A stretch of 64,000 nucleotides of DNA from Deltaproteobacteria bacterium. Its GTDB lineage: Bacteria; Myxococcota_A; Polyangia; GCA-2747355. The stretch's first letter is position 1, and each line of letters begins with the position of its first letter. Where the stretch lies: positions 1 through 64,000 of the forward strand of contig JACKDQ010000007.1 of NCBI GenBank assembly GCA_020633415.1, given 5' to 3'. Under the pieces are notes generated by a model that saw only the letters and a program-made list of their open reading frames with translations, had not been told where the DNA came from and ran no database searches. The translations under genes and the position numbers were made by a program. Below are positions 42,771 to 50,152 of this stretch, in pieces.

Positions 42771-44519
42771 CTAGCCCTCAGGCTCTTGGTGCATCGCCTT
42801 GAACTCCATCAAGCCCGGCGCCATCATGTGCAGCATCGGATCGACATCGACATGGATCACAGCCGGCTTACCCGAGGCTGTCGCACGCTCTAGTGCCGGC
42901 CGCAACTGCTCGACTTCGCTAACGCGCTCACCGTGAGCACCCATCGCGATCGCAACCTGATCGAAGGCGATCTCGGAGAAGTCGGCGTTGAACGTCGGCT
43001 GTTTAGACTCGACGCCAATGACCTTGCGAACTTGGCCGAGTGCGAAGCTTTGGGTGGTCTTGACCATGCCCCATTGCTTGTCGCAGAGCACGACCACCGT
43101 GAGCGGGAGCTCATGGCGTACGGCGGTCTCGATCTCTTGCAGGTGAAAGCCCATCGCACCGTCACCGATGATGCAGTAAACCTGCTTATCGGGGTGTGCT
43201 GCCTTGGCGCCCAGTGCCTGAGGGACACCCGCACCGAGCATGCCGAATTTGAACGTCGACAGCAGCGTGTTGGGCGCCTTCGTCGAGTGGTAGAAGTTGG
43301 TCCAGACAGCGGTGTTGCCGCCGTCGACGACGCAGATCGCGTCGGCCGGGAAAAACTCGCGGCACGTCGTTGGCACGTGGGCCGGGTGCATCGGATTGCC
43401 GCGGTGGACCAGGACGCTGTTTAGCGCTTCGAGTAACGTGTCCCGCGTTTCGGCGATCTTGCTGAGCGTTTCGCGGCGCGCGCTAATGATCGCTTCTGAG
43501 CTGCCTTGTGCTTTGAGGCGCTCGATCAGTCCGGCCATCGCTAGTTTCGCGTCGGCCATCAGGCAGAGCTCGGCCGGCTTGTTGGCACCGAGCACCGTCT
43601 CGTCGATGTCGATTTGAATCACCTGCTGATCGCGGGCCCAATAAGGTGCCTTGCCCCACCAATCGGTTTCGCCGACGCGCGAGCCAACAACGAGTACGAC
43701 GTCGGCCTCGTTGCGGGCGAGCTTCGCTGCGTCGAGTGCTGCCGTCGGGATGCGCAGCGGATGTCGACAGGGCATACTCGCTGTTGCGCTCCAGCTGGTC
43801 GTCACCGCCGCCCCCAGCGTCTCGGCTAGCGTGCAGAGCTCGCTGTAGGCTTCGGCGTGCATCACGCCGGTGCCGGCGTGGATCAGCGGGAACTTTGCAT
43901 CGCGCAGCAGCGCCGCCGCTCGATCGAGTCCGTCGGGATCGGGCTGCAGCCGACCGACGTTGCGATATTGTGCCGGGGTGCGCTGATCTTCGCGGGCGAT
44001 CTCATACGTGCCGTTGAGCACGTTTTCGGGCACATCGATGTGAACCAAGCCCGGCCGACCGCTGTAGGCGGCCCGCATCGCGTGGCGAAAGATCTCCGGG
44101 ATGCGCGAAAAGTCGCTGGCGACCGCGCTGTACTTGGCCATCTTGCTGATCACTCCGACCTGGTCGAAGCACTGATAAGTGCCACCCCGGTCGGGGTAAG
44201 CGATGCCGCTGCGTCGGCTGCTGGTCAACAGCAGGACGCGATGGCCCTCGGCGTTCTCTACTGCGACGCCCGGCAGAATGTTGGCCACCCCAGGGCCATT
44301 GGATGCCATGCACACGCCCAATTTTCCGGTCATTCGGCTGTAGGCGCCGGCCATGTGGGCCGCAGATGTTTCGTGCCGTGGCGATATCAGGCGGATCTGG
44401 TACTTCTCAAAGCTCGCCTGGATTCCCATGTAAGTCCCGTCAATTATGCCAAAAACGGTATCAACGCCCTCTGCGGCTAGCATCTCAGCGATGATCTGTC
44501 CGCCCATCACCTTGCGCAT
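42771..44519 (-). CDS. Thiamine-diphosphate-dependent enzyme (acetolactate synthase/decarboxylase family)
   Basis: A 582-aa enzyme. The ATG at 44519 is chosen because AAGGAG stands nine bases upstream; an ATG 14 codons earlier lies inside the inverted-repeat operator. The N-terminal domain has the catalytic glutamate in SPRHETSAAHMAGAYSR and SNGPGVANILPGVA. The C-terminal TPP domain has GDGAMGFHLQEIETAVRH, and VVVLCDKQWGMVK where most relatives have NN instead of CD. The central FAD-type domain is family-like but FAD use is uncertain. The reaction (carboligation or 2-oxoacid decarboxylation) cannot be fixed. Probably repressed by the divergent TetR protein. Confidence 0.9.
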   Translation of the reverse strand: MRKVMGGQIIAEMLAAEGVDTVFGIIDGTYMGIQASFEKYQIRLISPRHETSAAHMAGAYSRMTGKLGVCMASNGPGVANILPGVAVENAEGHRVLLLTSSRRSGIAYPDRGGTYQCFDQVGVISKMAKYSAVASDFSRIPEIFRHAMRAAYSGRPGLVHIDVPENVLNGTYEIAREDQRTPAQYRNVGRLQPDPDGLDRAAALLRDAKFPLIHAGTGVMHAEAYSELCTLAETLGAAVTTSWSATASMPCRHPLRIPTAALDAAKLARNEADVVLVVGSRVGETDWWGKAPYWARDQQVIQIDIDETVLGANKPAELCLMADAKLAMAGLIERLKAQGSSEAIISARRETLSKIAETRDTLLEALNSVLVHRGNPMHPAHVPTTCREFFPADAICVVDGGNTAVWTNFYHSTKAPNTLLSTFKFGMLGAGVPQALGAKAAHPDKQVYCIIGDGAMGFHLQEIETAVRHELPLTVVVLCDKQWGMVKTTQSFALGQVRKVIGVESKQPTFNADFSEIAFDQVAIAMGAHGERVSEVEQLRPALERATASGKPAVIHVDVDPMLHMMAPGLMEFKAMHQEPEG

Positions 44520-44552
44520 TGCATTCTGCTCCTTGTTCGCCAGATATAGATC

Positions 44553-44570
44553 GTTAACCATTCGGTTAAC
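44553..44570. promoter_or_regulatory. Perfect inverted-repeat operator between tetR-type and TPP-enzyme genes
   Basis: GTTAACCATTCGGTTAAC is a perfect 7+4+7 inverted repeat in the divergent region. On the plus strand it sits directly upstream of TATACT (44575-44580), a good -10 for the regulator gene. On the minus strand it lies between possible promoter sequences and the ribosome site of the TPP-enzyme gene. This is the expected place for a TetR-family autoregulatory site controlling both directions. Confidence 0.72.
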
Positions 44571-44660
44571 CCCTTATACTTAGCAGGATTTGTCCGACCG
44601 GTCAATAGCCGGTGACAACCTTTGGCTGGTTTGCACGGATCGGGTTACGATGGCGCCACT

Positions 44661-45254
44661 ATGGCTGAAACCGCTGACCGCATTCTTCAAGCTGCCGACG
44701 AACTGTTTTCTCTTCGTGGTTATGCCGCCGTCAGCGCGCGCGATATCGCCGAGCGCGCCGGCGTCAACAAGGCCCTGATCTTCTATTACTTCGAGAGTAA
44801 GGAGGCGCTGTTTCGCCGCGTCTTGGACCAGTACTACGAGGGCCACGTCAAGGCACTGGAGCTGCCGACCGAGGGCAGCTATCGCGAGCGGCTGCACACC
44901 TTGATCGACCACTATCTCGATTTCATCGAGGATAATTACCGTTATCTTCAATTGGTACAGCGCGAGATCATTGAGGGCTCAAGCCGGCTTCCCTACATCC
45001 AGCAAAACGTGATGACGCTCTACAGCCGAGTGCGCGACCTGCTGGGTGACCTGGTGCCAGCCAGTGGCGCCCTCGACGCGCGGCAGTTCTTTGTGAGCTT
45101 TAGTGGTTTGATCAACACCTTCTACGTGAACGCACCGGTGTTGGGCGAACTCTGGGCGGGCCAGCAGATGGATGCGGCCCAACGCCTAGCCCGCCGCGAG
45201 CACCTTCACTGGATCGTCAACACCCTGCTTGACCGCCTAGAAAGCGGCAAATAG
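44661..45254 (+). CDS. TetR-family transcriptional regulator
   Basis: A 197-aa repressor. The ATG at 44661 starts MAETADRILQAADELFSLRG. The helix-turn-helix is SARDIAERAGVNKALIFYYF, close to the family consensus. The C-terminal ligand domain is helical (YLDFIEDNYRYLQLVQREII). It is divergent from the TPP enzyme/SDR genes with the inverted repeat in between, so it most likely represses them and itself. The ligand is unknown and may be a substrate of those enzymes. Confidence 0.93.
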   Translation: MAETADRILQAADELFSLRGYAAVSARDIAERAGVNKALIFYYFESKEALFRRVLDQYYEGHVKALELPTEGSYRERLHTLIDHYLDFIEDNYRYLQLVQREIIEGSSRLPYIQQNVMTLYSRVRDLLGDLVPASGALDARQFFVSFSGLINTFYVNAPVLGELWAGQQMDAAQRLARREHLHWIVNTLLDRLESGK

Positions 45255-45327
45255 CGCGGCGCGCCGGCCGCCTTCGCCGCTGCGATCATTGCCCGGTGGC
45301 CGTCCCGTCTGCCCGAGGTTGCCGGCG

Positions 45328-45396
45328 ATGATGACCAATCGGTTAATGGCGAGCCTGGCGGGCATGGCAACGCTGTTCAGCGCTGCAGTGCTTTGA
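45328..45396 (+). CDS. Possible 22-codon leader peptide before the glycosyltransferase
   Basis: An ATG-ATG-started frame encodes a short hydrophobic peptide beginning MMTNRLMASLAGM and ending FSAAVL, with TGA at 45394-45396, four bases before the ATG of the glycosyltransferase gene. It could be a translation-coupling leader or chance. It overlaps a second copy of the TetR-type half-site sequence. Confidence 0.2.
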   Translation: MMTNRLMASLAGMATLFSAAVL

Positions 45397-45400
45397 GCTG

Positions 45401-46417
45401 ATGAATGACCCAGCGGTTAGCGTCGTCCTGCCCGTACGCGACGCGGTTGATACCCTCGCGACTGCGGTCGGTTCGGTGCTCGAGCAACAGGGGGTCCGCT
45501 TCGAATTGGTCGTCGTCGACGATGGATCGACAGATGGCACGAGTGAGCTGCTCGCCCGCCTGGCCGAGCGCGACAATCGGTTGATCGCGATCTTTCGCCC
45601 GGCCGCTGGCCTGGTGTCTGCGCTCAACGCCGGGCTGGCCGCGGCGCGTGCGCCGCTGATCGCGCGGATGGACGCCGACGATCGCTGTCTCGCCGGTCGT
45701 CTGGCCAAACAGCACGCAGCACTGTGCGGTGATTCGGCGCTGACGCTATGCAGCTGTTTGGTGCAGAGCGCTGAGCGTGACGACAATCTCGGCTGGACGC
45801 GCTACCTCGAATGGCTCAACCGCTGCACGACCGATCAACAGATTCGCCAGGCGTTACTGATCGAAAGCCCGCTGCCTCATCCATCGGTGATGGTGCGCAA
45901 GCAGGCGGTGTTGGACGTCGGCGGATATCGTGAGTTCGACGGTCCAGAGGACTACGACCTCTGGCTGCGGTTGGCGAAAAACGGTGGGCGATTTGCCAAA
46001 CTGCCTGAAGTCCTCTTGCATTGGAGTGATCCGCCGGCGCGCCTGACCCGCACCGATCCGCGCTATCGCAGCGAAGCGTTCATCGAGCTCAAGGCGGACT
46101 ATCTTGCCGAGGCCGTGTTGCCGAGCTCGCCGCGGCGTAAATTGGCGATTTGGGGTGCCGGACGCTACGGCAAACGCTTCGGCCGCGCCCTGCAGCAACG
46201 GGGCTGTGAGATCGCGTGCTTCTTCGATATCGATCCGAAGAAGATCGGCCGCCAGCGACGCGGTTGTCCGGTGCTCTCTCCCGAGCGGGGACTTGCTGAG
46301 TATCCCGATGCCATGGTGATCGCCGCAGTGCCGGTCGTCGAGGCACGCGAACTGATCGCCGGCACGTTGGAGCGCGCCGGCTATCGCATCGGCAAAGACT
46401 TCTTGATCTGCGCTTGA
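45401..46417 (+). CDS. Family 2 glycosyltransferase with C-terminal Rossmann-like domain
   Basis: A 338-aa cytoplasmic protein. The GT-A domain (1-220) has VSVVLPVRDAVDTLATAVGS, VVDDGSTDGT, the metal site MDADD and a downstream EDYDLWLRLAK block, so it should be active. From about residue 240 there is a separate nucleotide-binding-like domain: KLAIWGAGRYGKRFGRALQQ, IACFFDIDPKKIG, MVIAAV. That module occurs in sugar-modifying and methyltransferase-associated proteins and may bind a sugar nucleotide or NAD. The acceptor is unknown. It is convergent with the degenerate helicase gene, 18 bp apart. Confidence 0.88.
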   Translation: MNDPAVSVVLPVRDAVDTLATAVGSVLEQQGVRFELVVVDDGSTDGTSELLARLAERDNRLIAIFRPAAGLVSALNAGLAAARAPLIARMDADDRCLAGRLAKQHAALCGDSALTLCSCLVQSAERDDNLGWTRYLEWLNRCTTDQQIRQALLIESPLPHPSVMVRKQAVLDVGGYREFDGPEDYDLWLRLAKNGGRFAKLPEVLLHWSDPPARLTRTDPRYRSEAFIELKADYLAEAVLPSSPRRKLAIWGAGRYGKRFGRALQQRGCEIACFFDIDPKKIGRQRRGCPVLSPERGLAEYPDAMVIAAVPVVEARELIAGTLERAGYRIGKDFLICA

Positions 46418-46435
46418 ACGTCAACGCCAGTTGAG

Positions 46436-47833
46436 CTAACCGAAAAGATCGAGCTGCGCCCAGCCGTTGTAGAGGTCTTCAGCGTCGCGTCGCAAGCGCT
46501 CGAGTAGTCGCGCGCGCTTGTCAAACGCGCGGTGCAGAGGGCCGATCGCTACGTCGTGATAGTCGATTACCATCGCCTCGGACTTGTCTTCGTGAGGCTT
46601 CATCACCAAGGAGACCAGCGTCTCCAATGTTTTCGAATACGAAAATGGATAGGAGATGAACAGCCGATCGACTGTCGGTGAGCGTACAGACTCGGCGGCG
46701 ATCTGTGTGGTGGCGAACAGTACGTTGATCTCGCCGCTGTCGATGCGGGCGGCGATCGCGCGTCGATCGGCAGGGCGCACGGCGCTGGTCAACTGATCGC
46801 TGCGTATGTCGCTGCTGAGTTCCGCAGAGATGCCATCGAAATGATCGCGACGATCGGATAGTACCAAGCAGCGGTGACCCGCACGTGCCTCATCGGTAAT
46901 GTCAGCTGCGATCAGCGCATTGCGCTGCACATCGGTGGTTAGTGCGCTGATCAACTTCTGATAGTCTGAGCGGCCATTGTACGGATGGTCAAACGCGGTG
47001 ATGCGCGATCGATAGACCAACTTGATCGGTGGTCCATCGTCCCGGCTAGCACCCATTTGGTGAACCGGCCCGCCGAGGGCCAGATAGATCGGGCCGTGAA
47101 GCTCATCGTCGCGGGTTGAGCGATTAGCTGCCCCAACGATGTAGCGCGCATGCAGGCGACGGATTGTTCGCATCAGCTGCGCCGCTGGGGCGCTGTCGAT
47201 TTCGTCGCAGATGATCAGACCGAACCGGGCGGCCGATAGATCGCTCGGTGTTTCGGCGTAGCAGGCGATCGCCAGCTGGGTATTGTCATCGACGTTGGCT
47301 AGGCCGCAGACTTGGTGCGCCGCGAGCGCCAGGCGCTCGACCAATGCGTCGCGCCATTTGCTAGCGTCTGCTGGGTCATTGGCGAAGAGCAGCGTTCGCT
47401 GGCGGCGACGAGCGATCAGCTCGGCGAGAACGGCTTGTCGGTCTCGAGCGCTCGGGCAGATCAAGACGCCGGCGCTGCTCAGCAGCAGGCGGTGCAGCGC
47501 GGCGTGTTGCTGAGTGTTCAGCGGAACGTTGGTGCGCAGGTTATCGCTGGCGGCTTGGGTGCGCTGATCGAGCACCGTGTACTCGATGCCGTGCTTGCTG
47601 CAGGCCTGGGTAACGCGACTGAGCAGCGCCTGAGGAACGCGATAGCGGCCGTCTTGGTTGACGATCAGTCCGAACAGCGTCCGTTCGCTTCCGAGGTTTT
47701 GCAGGGCGGATGCTGCCGCGCTGCTCTTGCGCAGCTGACGCTTGAGTGCGTCGATTAGCCGCTGAGGTGTGTCTGCCGCGGGGAAGCTGGCGTCACAGTC
47801 AACGACGATCTTGAGCGGGGAGCTATCGGACAC
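46436..47833 (-). CDS. Degenerate SF2 helicase-like protein with lost ATPase motifs
   Basis: A 465-aa protein from GTG 47833, four bases after the pseudokinase stop (GTG 47863 is another option). The order of elements follows the COG1061-type helicases: a Q-motif-like PLNTQQHAALHRLLL, then GVLICPSARDRQAVLAELI where active enzymes have a Walker A with GxGKT, then LIICDEID (Walker B kept), YIVGAANRSTRDDE for the usual GLTATPxRxD, RCLVLSDRRDHFDGI, LFATTQIAAESV, and LVSLVMKPHED where the arginine-finger motif QxxGRxxR belongs. With P-loop lysine and motif VI gone, ATP hydrolysis is improbable. It may be a nucleic-acid-binding or scaffold protein, translationally coupled to the pseudokinase. Confidence 0.8.
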   Translation of the reverse strand: MSDSSPLKIVVDCDASFPAADTPQRLIDALKRQLRKSSAAASALQNLGSERTLFGLIVNQDGRYRVPQALLSRVTQACSKHGIEYTVLDQRTQAASDNLRTNVPLNTQQHAALHRLLLSSAGVLICPSARDRQAVLAELIARRRQRTLLFANDPADASKWRDALVERLALAAHQVCGLANVDDNTQLAIACYAETPSDLSAARFGLIICDEIDSAPAAQLMRTIRRLHARYIVGAANRSTRDDELHGPIYLALGGPVHQMGASRDDGPPIKLVYRSRITAFDHPYNGRSDYQKLISALTTDVQRNALIAADITDEARAGHRCLVLSDRRDHFDGISAELSSDIRSDQLTSAVRPADRRAIAARIDSGEINVLFATTQIAAESVRSPTVDRLFISYPFSYSKTLETLVSLVMKPHEDKSEAMVIDYHDVAIGPLHRAFDKRARLLERLRRDAEDLYNGWAQLDLFG

Positions 47834-47837
47834 GGCG

Positions 47838-49421
47838 CTATCGCAACAGGAACCAGACCACACCGGCGATCGCGCAGGCGATGACGATGCCGATGAGCAG
47901 CGGCGTTTTCGAAGCTGGAGGAGCTAGTCGTTCAGTCGCCGCATTACGCAGCAGGATTTCGTTCGCTACGCGCGGCGGCGCTGTTGCCGCTGATTGATCA
48001 GCGGCACTGCTATCCGTCGCCTTGACGCGCGGCTGATCGCGTTGTTCCGGGGCGTGCACAACACGCTCCGCTGGGACCAGCGTCGGCTCGTGGGGATCGA
48101 TCGCGATCGTGGGTGAGCCGGTCGCATCCGCAGTTTGCTGAGGTTCGGGGACTACCGTCGGCTCGGTTCGGCTGGCCGGGCTCGGTCCAGCAGTTAGCAG
48201 CTCGCCGCTGGCCGTCGCTTGGCGCGGCGGCACATAGGTCTCCAATTCGCCGCTGACGGCGCCCGGAGCGACGGCGGGGTGGTCATTGCTCAACGGCGCG
48301 ATGCCGATGGCTACCTGGTTATGCGTCGCGGGGGGCGGTTCGATGGTGCGTACGTCGCTGTTGAGTTCGCGGGCCAGCGTCGGCGTTTCGTCGGCTTCTT
48401 CTGCCGTGAAGGCCTGAGAAATGCTCTCGGCCGAGATTCGATCGACGCGCTGAGCTTGGGCCGCGGGGTCTCGCGGGCCGCTAGACGCGCGAACAGCGGT
48501 ATGATCGCCGGTGTTGCCGTCGTCGCTGGCCCCACGCGCTGCGGCGACCACGGTCTCCTCGCGCTCGACTGCGGATGTGTCACTCGTCGGTTGGCTACCG
48601 TCGGGCATCAGCACGACCTGCTGTCGCGGCGAGGCGATCTGATGACCTGCGAGTTGATCGACGAAGACGCGAAGCGTCCGCGGGCGCATGCTCGGGTCGG
48701 GGGCCAACGCGCCGCTGATCGCTGCGACTACGTGTGGGGAGATCGTCCGCGAGCTTGGGACAAGCAGCGCGCCGTCGTCATCTCGGCTCGGCATCACGCC
48801 GTAAAGCATCCGATAGGCCAAAACGGCGGCGGCATAGTTGTCGGCGACGATCGGTTCTGCGTCGGGTTCGGGGGGAAGGTACGCTGCTGCTCGCCAATTG
48901 GGATCGCTTAGCGCGCCGCTGCCCAGAGCCATTAGGCGGACGATTTGCCGGTCGCGTAGCTGATCCATGTACAGTGCTGCGGCGTCAAGGTTGCGGTAGG
49001 GTAGTTGACGGCTATGCATATCGCCGAGCGCATCCTCGAGCTGCGCGAGGATGTCGACGGTCTCTTCCTCGCCGAACGTACCCTGTCGCGTCAGCAGCAC
49101 TTCGAGGGACTCGCCCTCCATCAGCTCTGTGACGTAGTAGATTCGACCGTCGTCGAGCTTGCCGAAGTCGCTAATCGTTACCGCGTGCGGGCTCTTGATC
49201 TGTCCGGCGGCGGCGCACTCTTTACGAAACTGCGCGATTCGCTGACTGTCGTTGCTGATCGGCGCGTGGACAACGGTCACCGCGACGTCCCGACCGAGCG
49301 CCAAGTGCGTGGCTCGATAGATCGCGCCCGTTCGTCCGTGGTGCAGTAGCGGGCCCACGCTGTAACGTTCGTCGAGAGTCTGGCCGACCAATTGTTCGCT
49401 GTCGCCGCTCACCGCATCCAT
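47838..49421 (-). CDS. Tail-anchored pseudokinase (Hanks-type fold, catalytic residues lost)
   Basis: A 527-aa protein. Residues 16-250 align with myxobacterial Ser/Thr kinases (LDERYSVGPLLHHGRTGAIY, IAQFRKECAAAGQIKSPHAV, YVTELMEGESLEVLL). The ATP lysine is threonine (VAVT, residue 49). HRD is YRN (142-144) and DFG is ALG (165-167). The glycine loop is altered too. It cannot be an ordinary kinase. A long Ser/Thr/Pro-rich disordered region (260-490) ends in one C-terminal transmembrane helix (LLIGIVIACAIAGVVWFLL), leaving the pseudokinase in the cytoplasm. Phosphorylation of its linker by a real kinase, and binding by FHA proteins, is a reasonable guess. Confidence 0.87.
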   Translation of the reverse strand: MDAVSGDSEQLVGQTLDERYSVGPLLHHGRTGAIYRATHLALGRDVAVTVVHAPISNDSQRIAQFRKECAAAGQIKSPHAVTISDFGKLDDGRIYYVTELMEGESLEVLLTRQGTFGEEETVDILAQLEDALGDMHSRQLPYRNLDAAALYMDQLRDRQIVRLMALGSGALSDPNWRAAAYLPPEPDAEPIVADNYAAAVLAYRMLYGVMPSRDDDGALLVPSSRTISPHVVAAISGALAPDPSMRPRTLRVFVDQLAGHQIASPRQQVVLMPDGSQPTSDTSAVEREETVVAAARGASDDGNTGDHTAVRASSGPRDPAAQAQRVDRISAESISQAFTAEEADETPTLARELNSDVRTIEPPPATHNQVAIGIAPLSNDHPAVAPGAVSGELETYVPPRQATASGELLTAGPSPASRTEPTVVPEPQQTADATGSPTIAIDPHEPTLVPAERVVHAPEQRDQPRVKATDSSAADQSAATAPPRVANEILLRNAATERLAPPASKTPLLIGIVIACAIAGVVWFLLR

Positions 49422-49736
49422 CCAAGTCCGCAGAACAACTACTTGTTATCGTACGCTTAGCATATGCCAGGATGGCATGAAGCCCAAGCCCTGGCGCCAT
49501 TTTTCGCGGGGAAAGGGCAAAGTGGTCCTGGGCCGAGCGGAATCGGGCTCTACCTGCGGCGTCATGGCTGGCGACACGCAGGGCGCTGCGGTGCGTATGA
49601 TGAGCGATCAGGTCCTGCCGTGTGAGACGGCGGACAGGCCAAAGCCTCGCCGGGAAGCGGCGGGCCTGAGCGGCGGGTTGCCCCCTATGATGATATTGGG
49701 GCGCTGCTAATTGGGGCGCTGCTAATTGGGGCGCTG
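49422..49736. other. Intergenic region upstream of the pseudokinase gene
   Basis: This 315-bp gap between rpsU and the pseudokinase gene holds a perfect inverted repeat ATGCCA-gga-TGGCAT (49464-49478). On the minus strand TGGCATATGCTAAGC (49469-49455) keeps the GG/GC spacing of a sigma-54 promoter but is otherwise weak. A GC-rich potentially structured stretch lies at 49640-49685, and a 15-bp tandem repeat ends the region. I see no convincing gene in it. Confidence 0.5.
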
Positions 49737-49739
49737 CTA
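49695..49739. repeat. Three perfect tandem copies of a 15-bp unit at the rpsU stop codon
   Basis: The unit ATTGGGGCGCTGCTA is repeated exactly three times (49695-49709, 49710-49724, 49725-49739). The last three bases (CTA) are the TAG stop codon of rpsU read on the minus strand. The remainder is downstream of that gene. Identical copies suggest recent slippage or a selected element such as a 3' regulatory sequence. Confidence 0.85.
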
Positions 49740-49997
49740 ATTGCGGCGAGCAGCGCGACGTTCGCGACGGCGACGACGACGCTCAGCCTCGCGGGCCTTA
49801 CGGCGCTTGCGGACGCTGGGCTTTTCGTAGTGGCGGCGACGCTTTAGTTCGCGGGTCACGCCCTCGGTGGCGATTTTGCGTTTCAGGCGACGGATGGCGC
49901 GTTCCAACCCGCGCTCATCAACGGTGACTTCAAGCGGCCGCCCCTCAACCGTTTTGCTCGGTTGGTCAGCGGCGGCGATTTTGGCTGCTTCGGCCAT
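49737..49997 (-). CDS. rpsU: 30S ribosomal protein bS21
   Basis: An 86-aa protein from the ATG at 49997, which has AGAGGA close upstream. The core LEVTVDERGLERAIRRLKRK followed by HYEKPSVRKRRKAREAE is diagnostic of bS21, the small-subunit protein near the anti-Shine-Dalgarno region. Compared with the usual 57-75 residues it has an N-terminal extension of about 20 residues (MAEAAKIAAADQPSKTVEGR) and a longer Arg-rich tail. Monocistronic by position. A tandem repeat begins exactly at its stop codon. Confidence 0.93.
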   Translation of the reverse strand: MAEAAKIAAADQPSKTVEGRPLEVTVDERGLERAIRRLKRKIATEGVTRELKRRRHYEKPSVRKRRKAREAERRRRRRERRAARRN

Positions 49998-50152
49998 CGA
50001 ATCCTCTTCAAAAATCGTGTCTTGGCCCGTCAGCCCCAATGGGCTCCGCACCAGCGGCGGAAACATACAGAACTGCTCGGTCGCTGTAAAGCCTTAGGTC
50101 ACTGTTTCTTCTGTCGAACTATCGGCGCGCGCGACGAACGCTTCAGCGTCGC

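Noticed and set aside
49477..49710. 77-codon frame between the pseudokinase and rpsU genes
   Set aside because: No ribosome site, no domain, and overlaps the inverted repeat and tandem repeat; kept only as part of the intergenic description.
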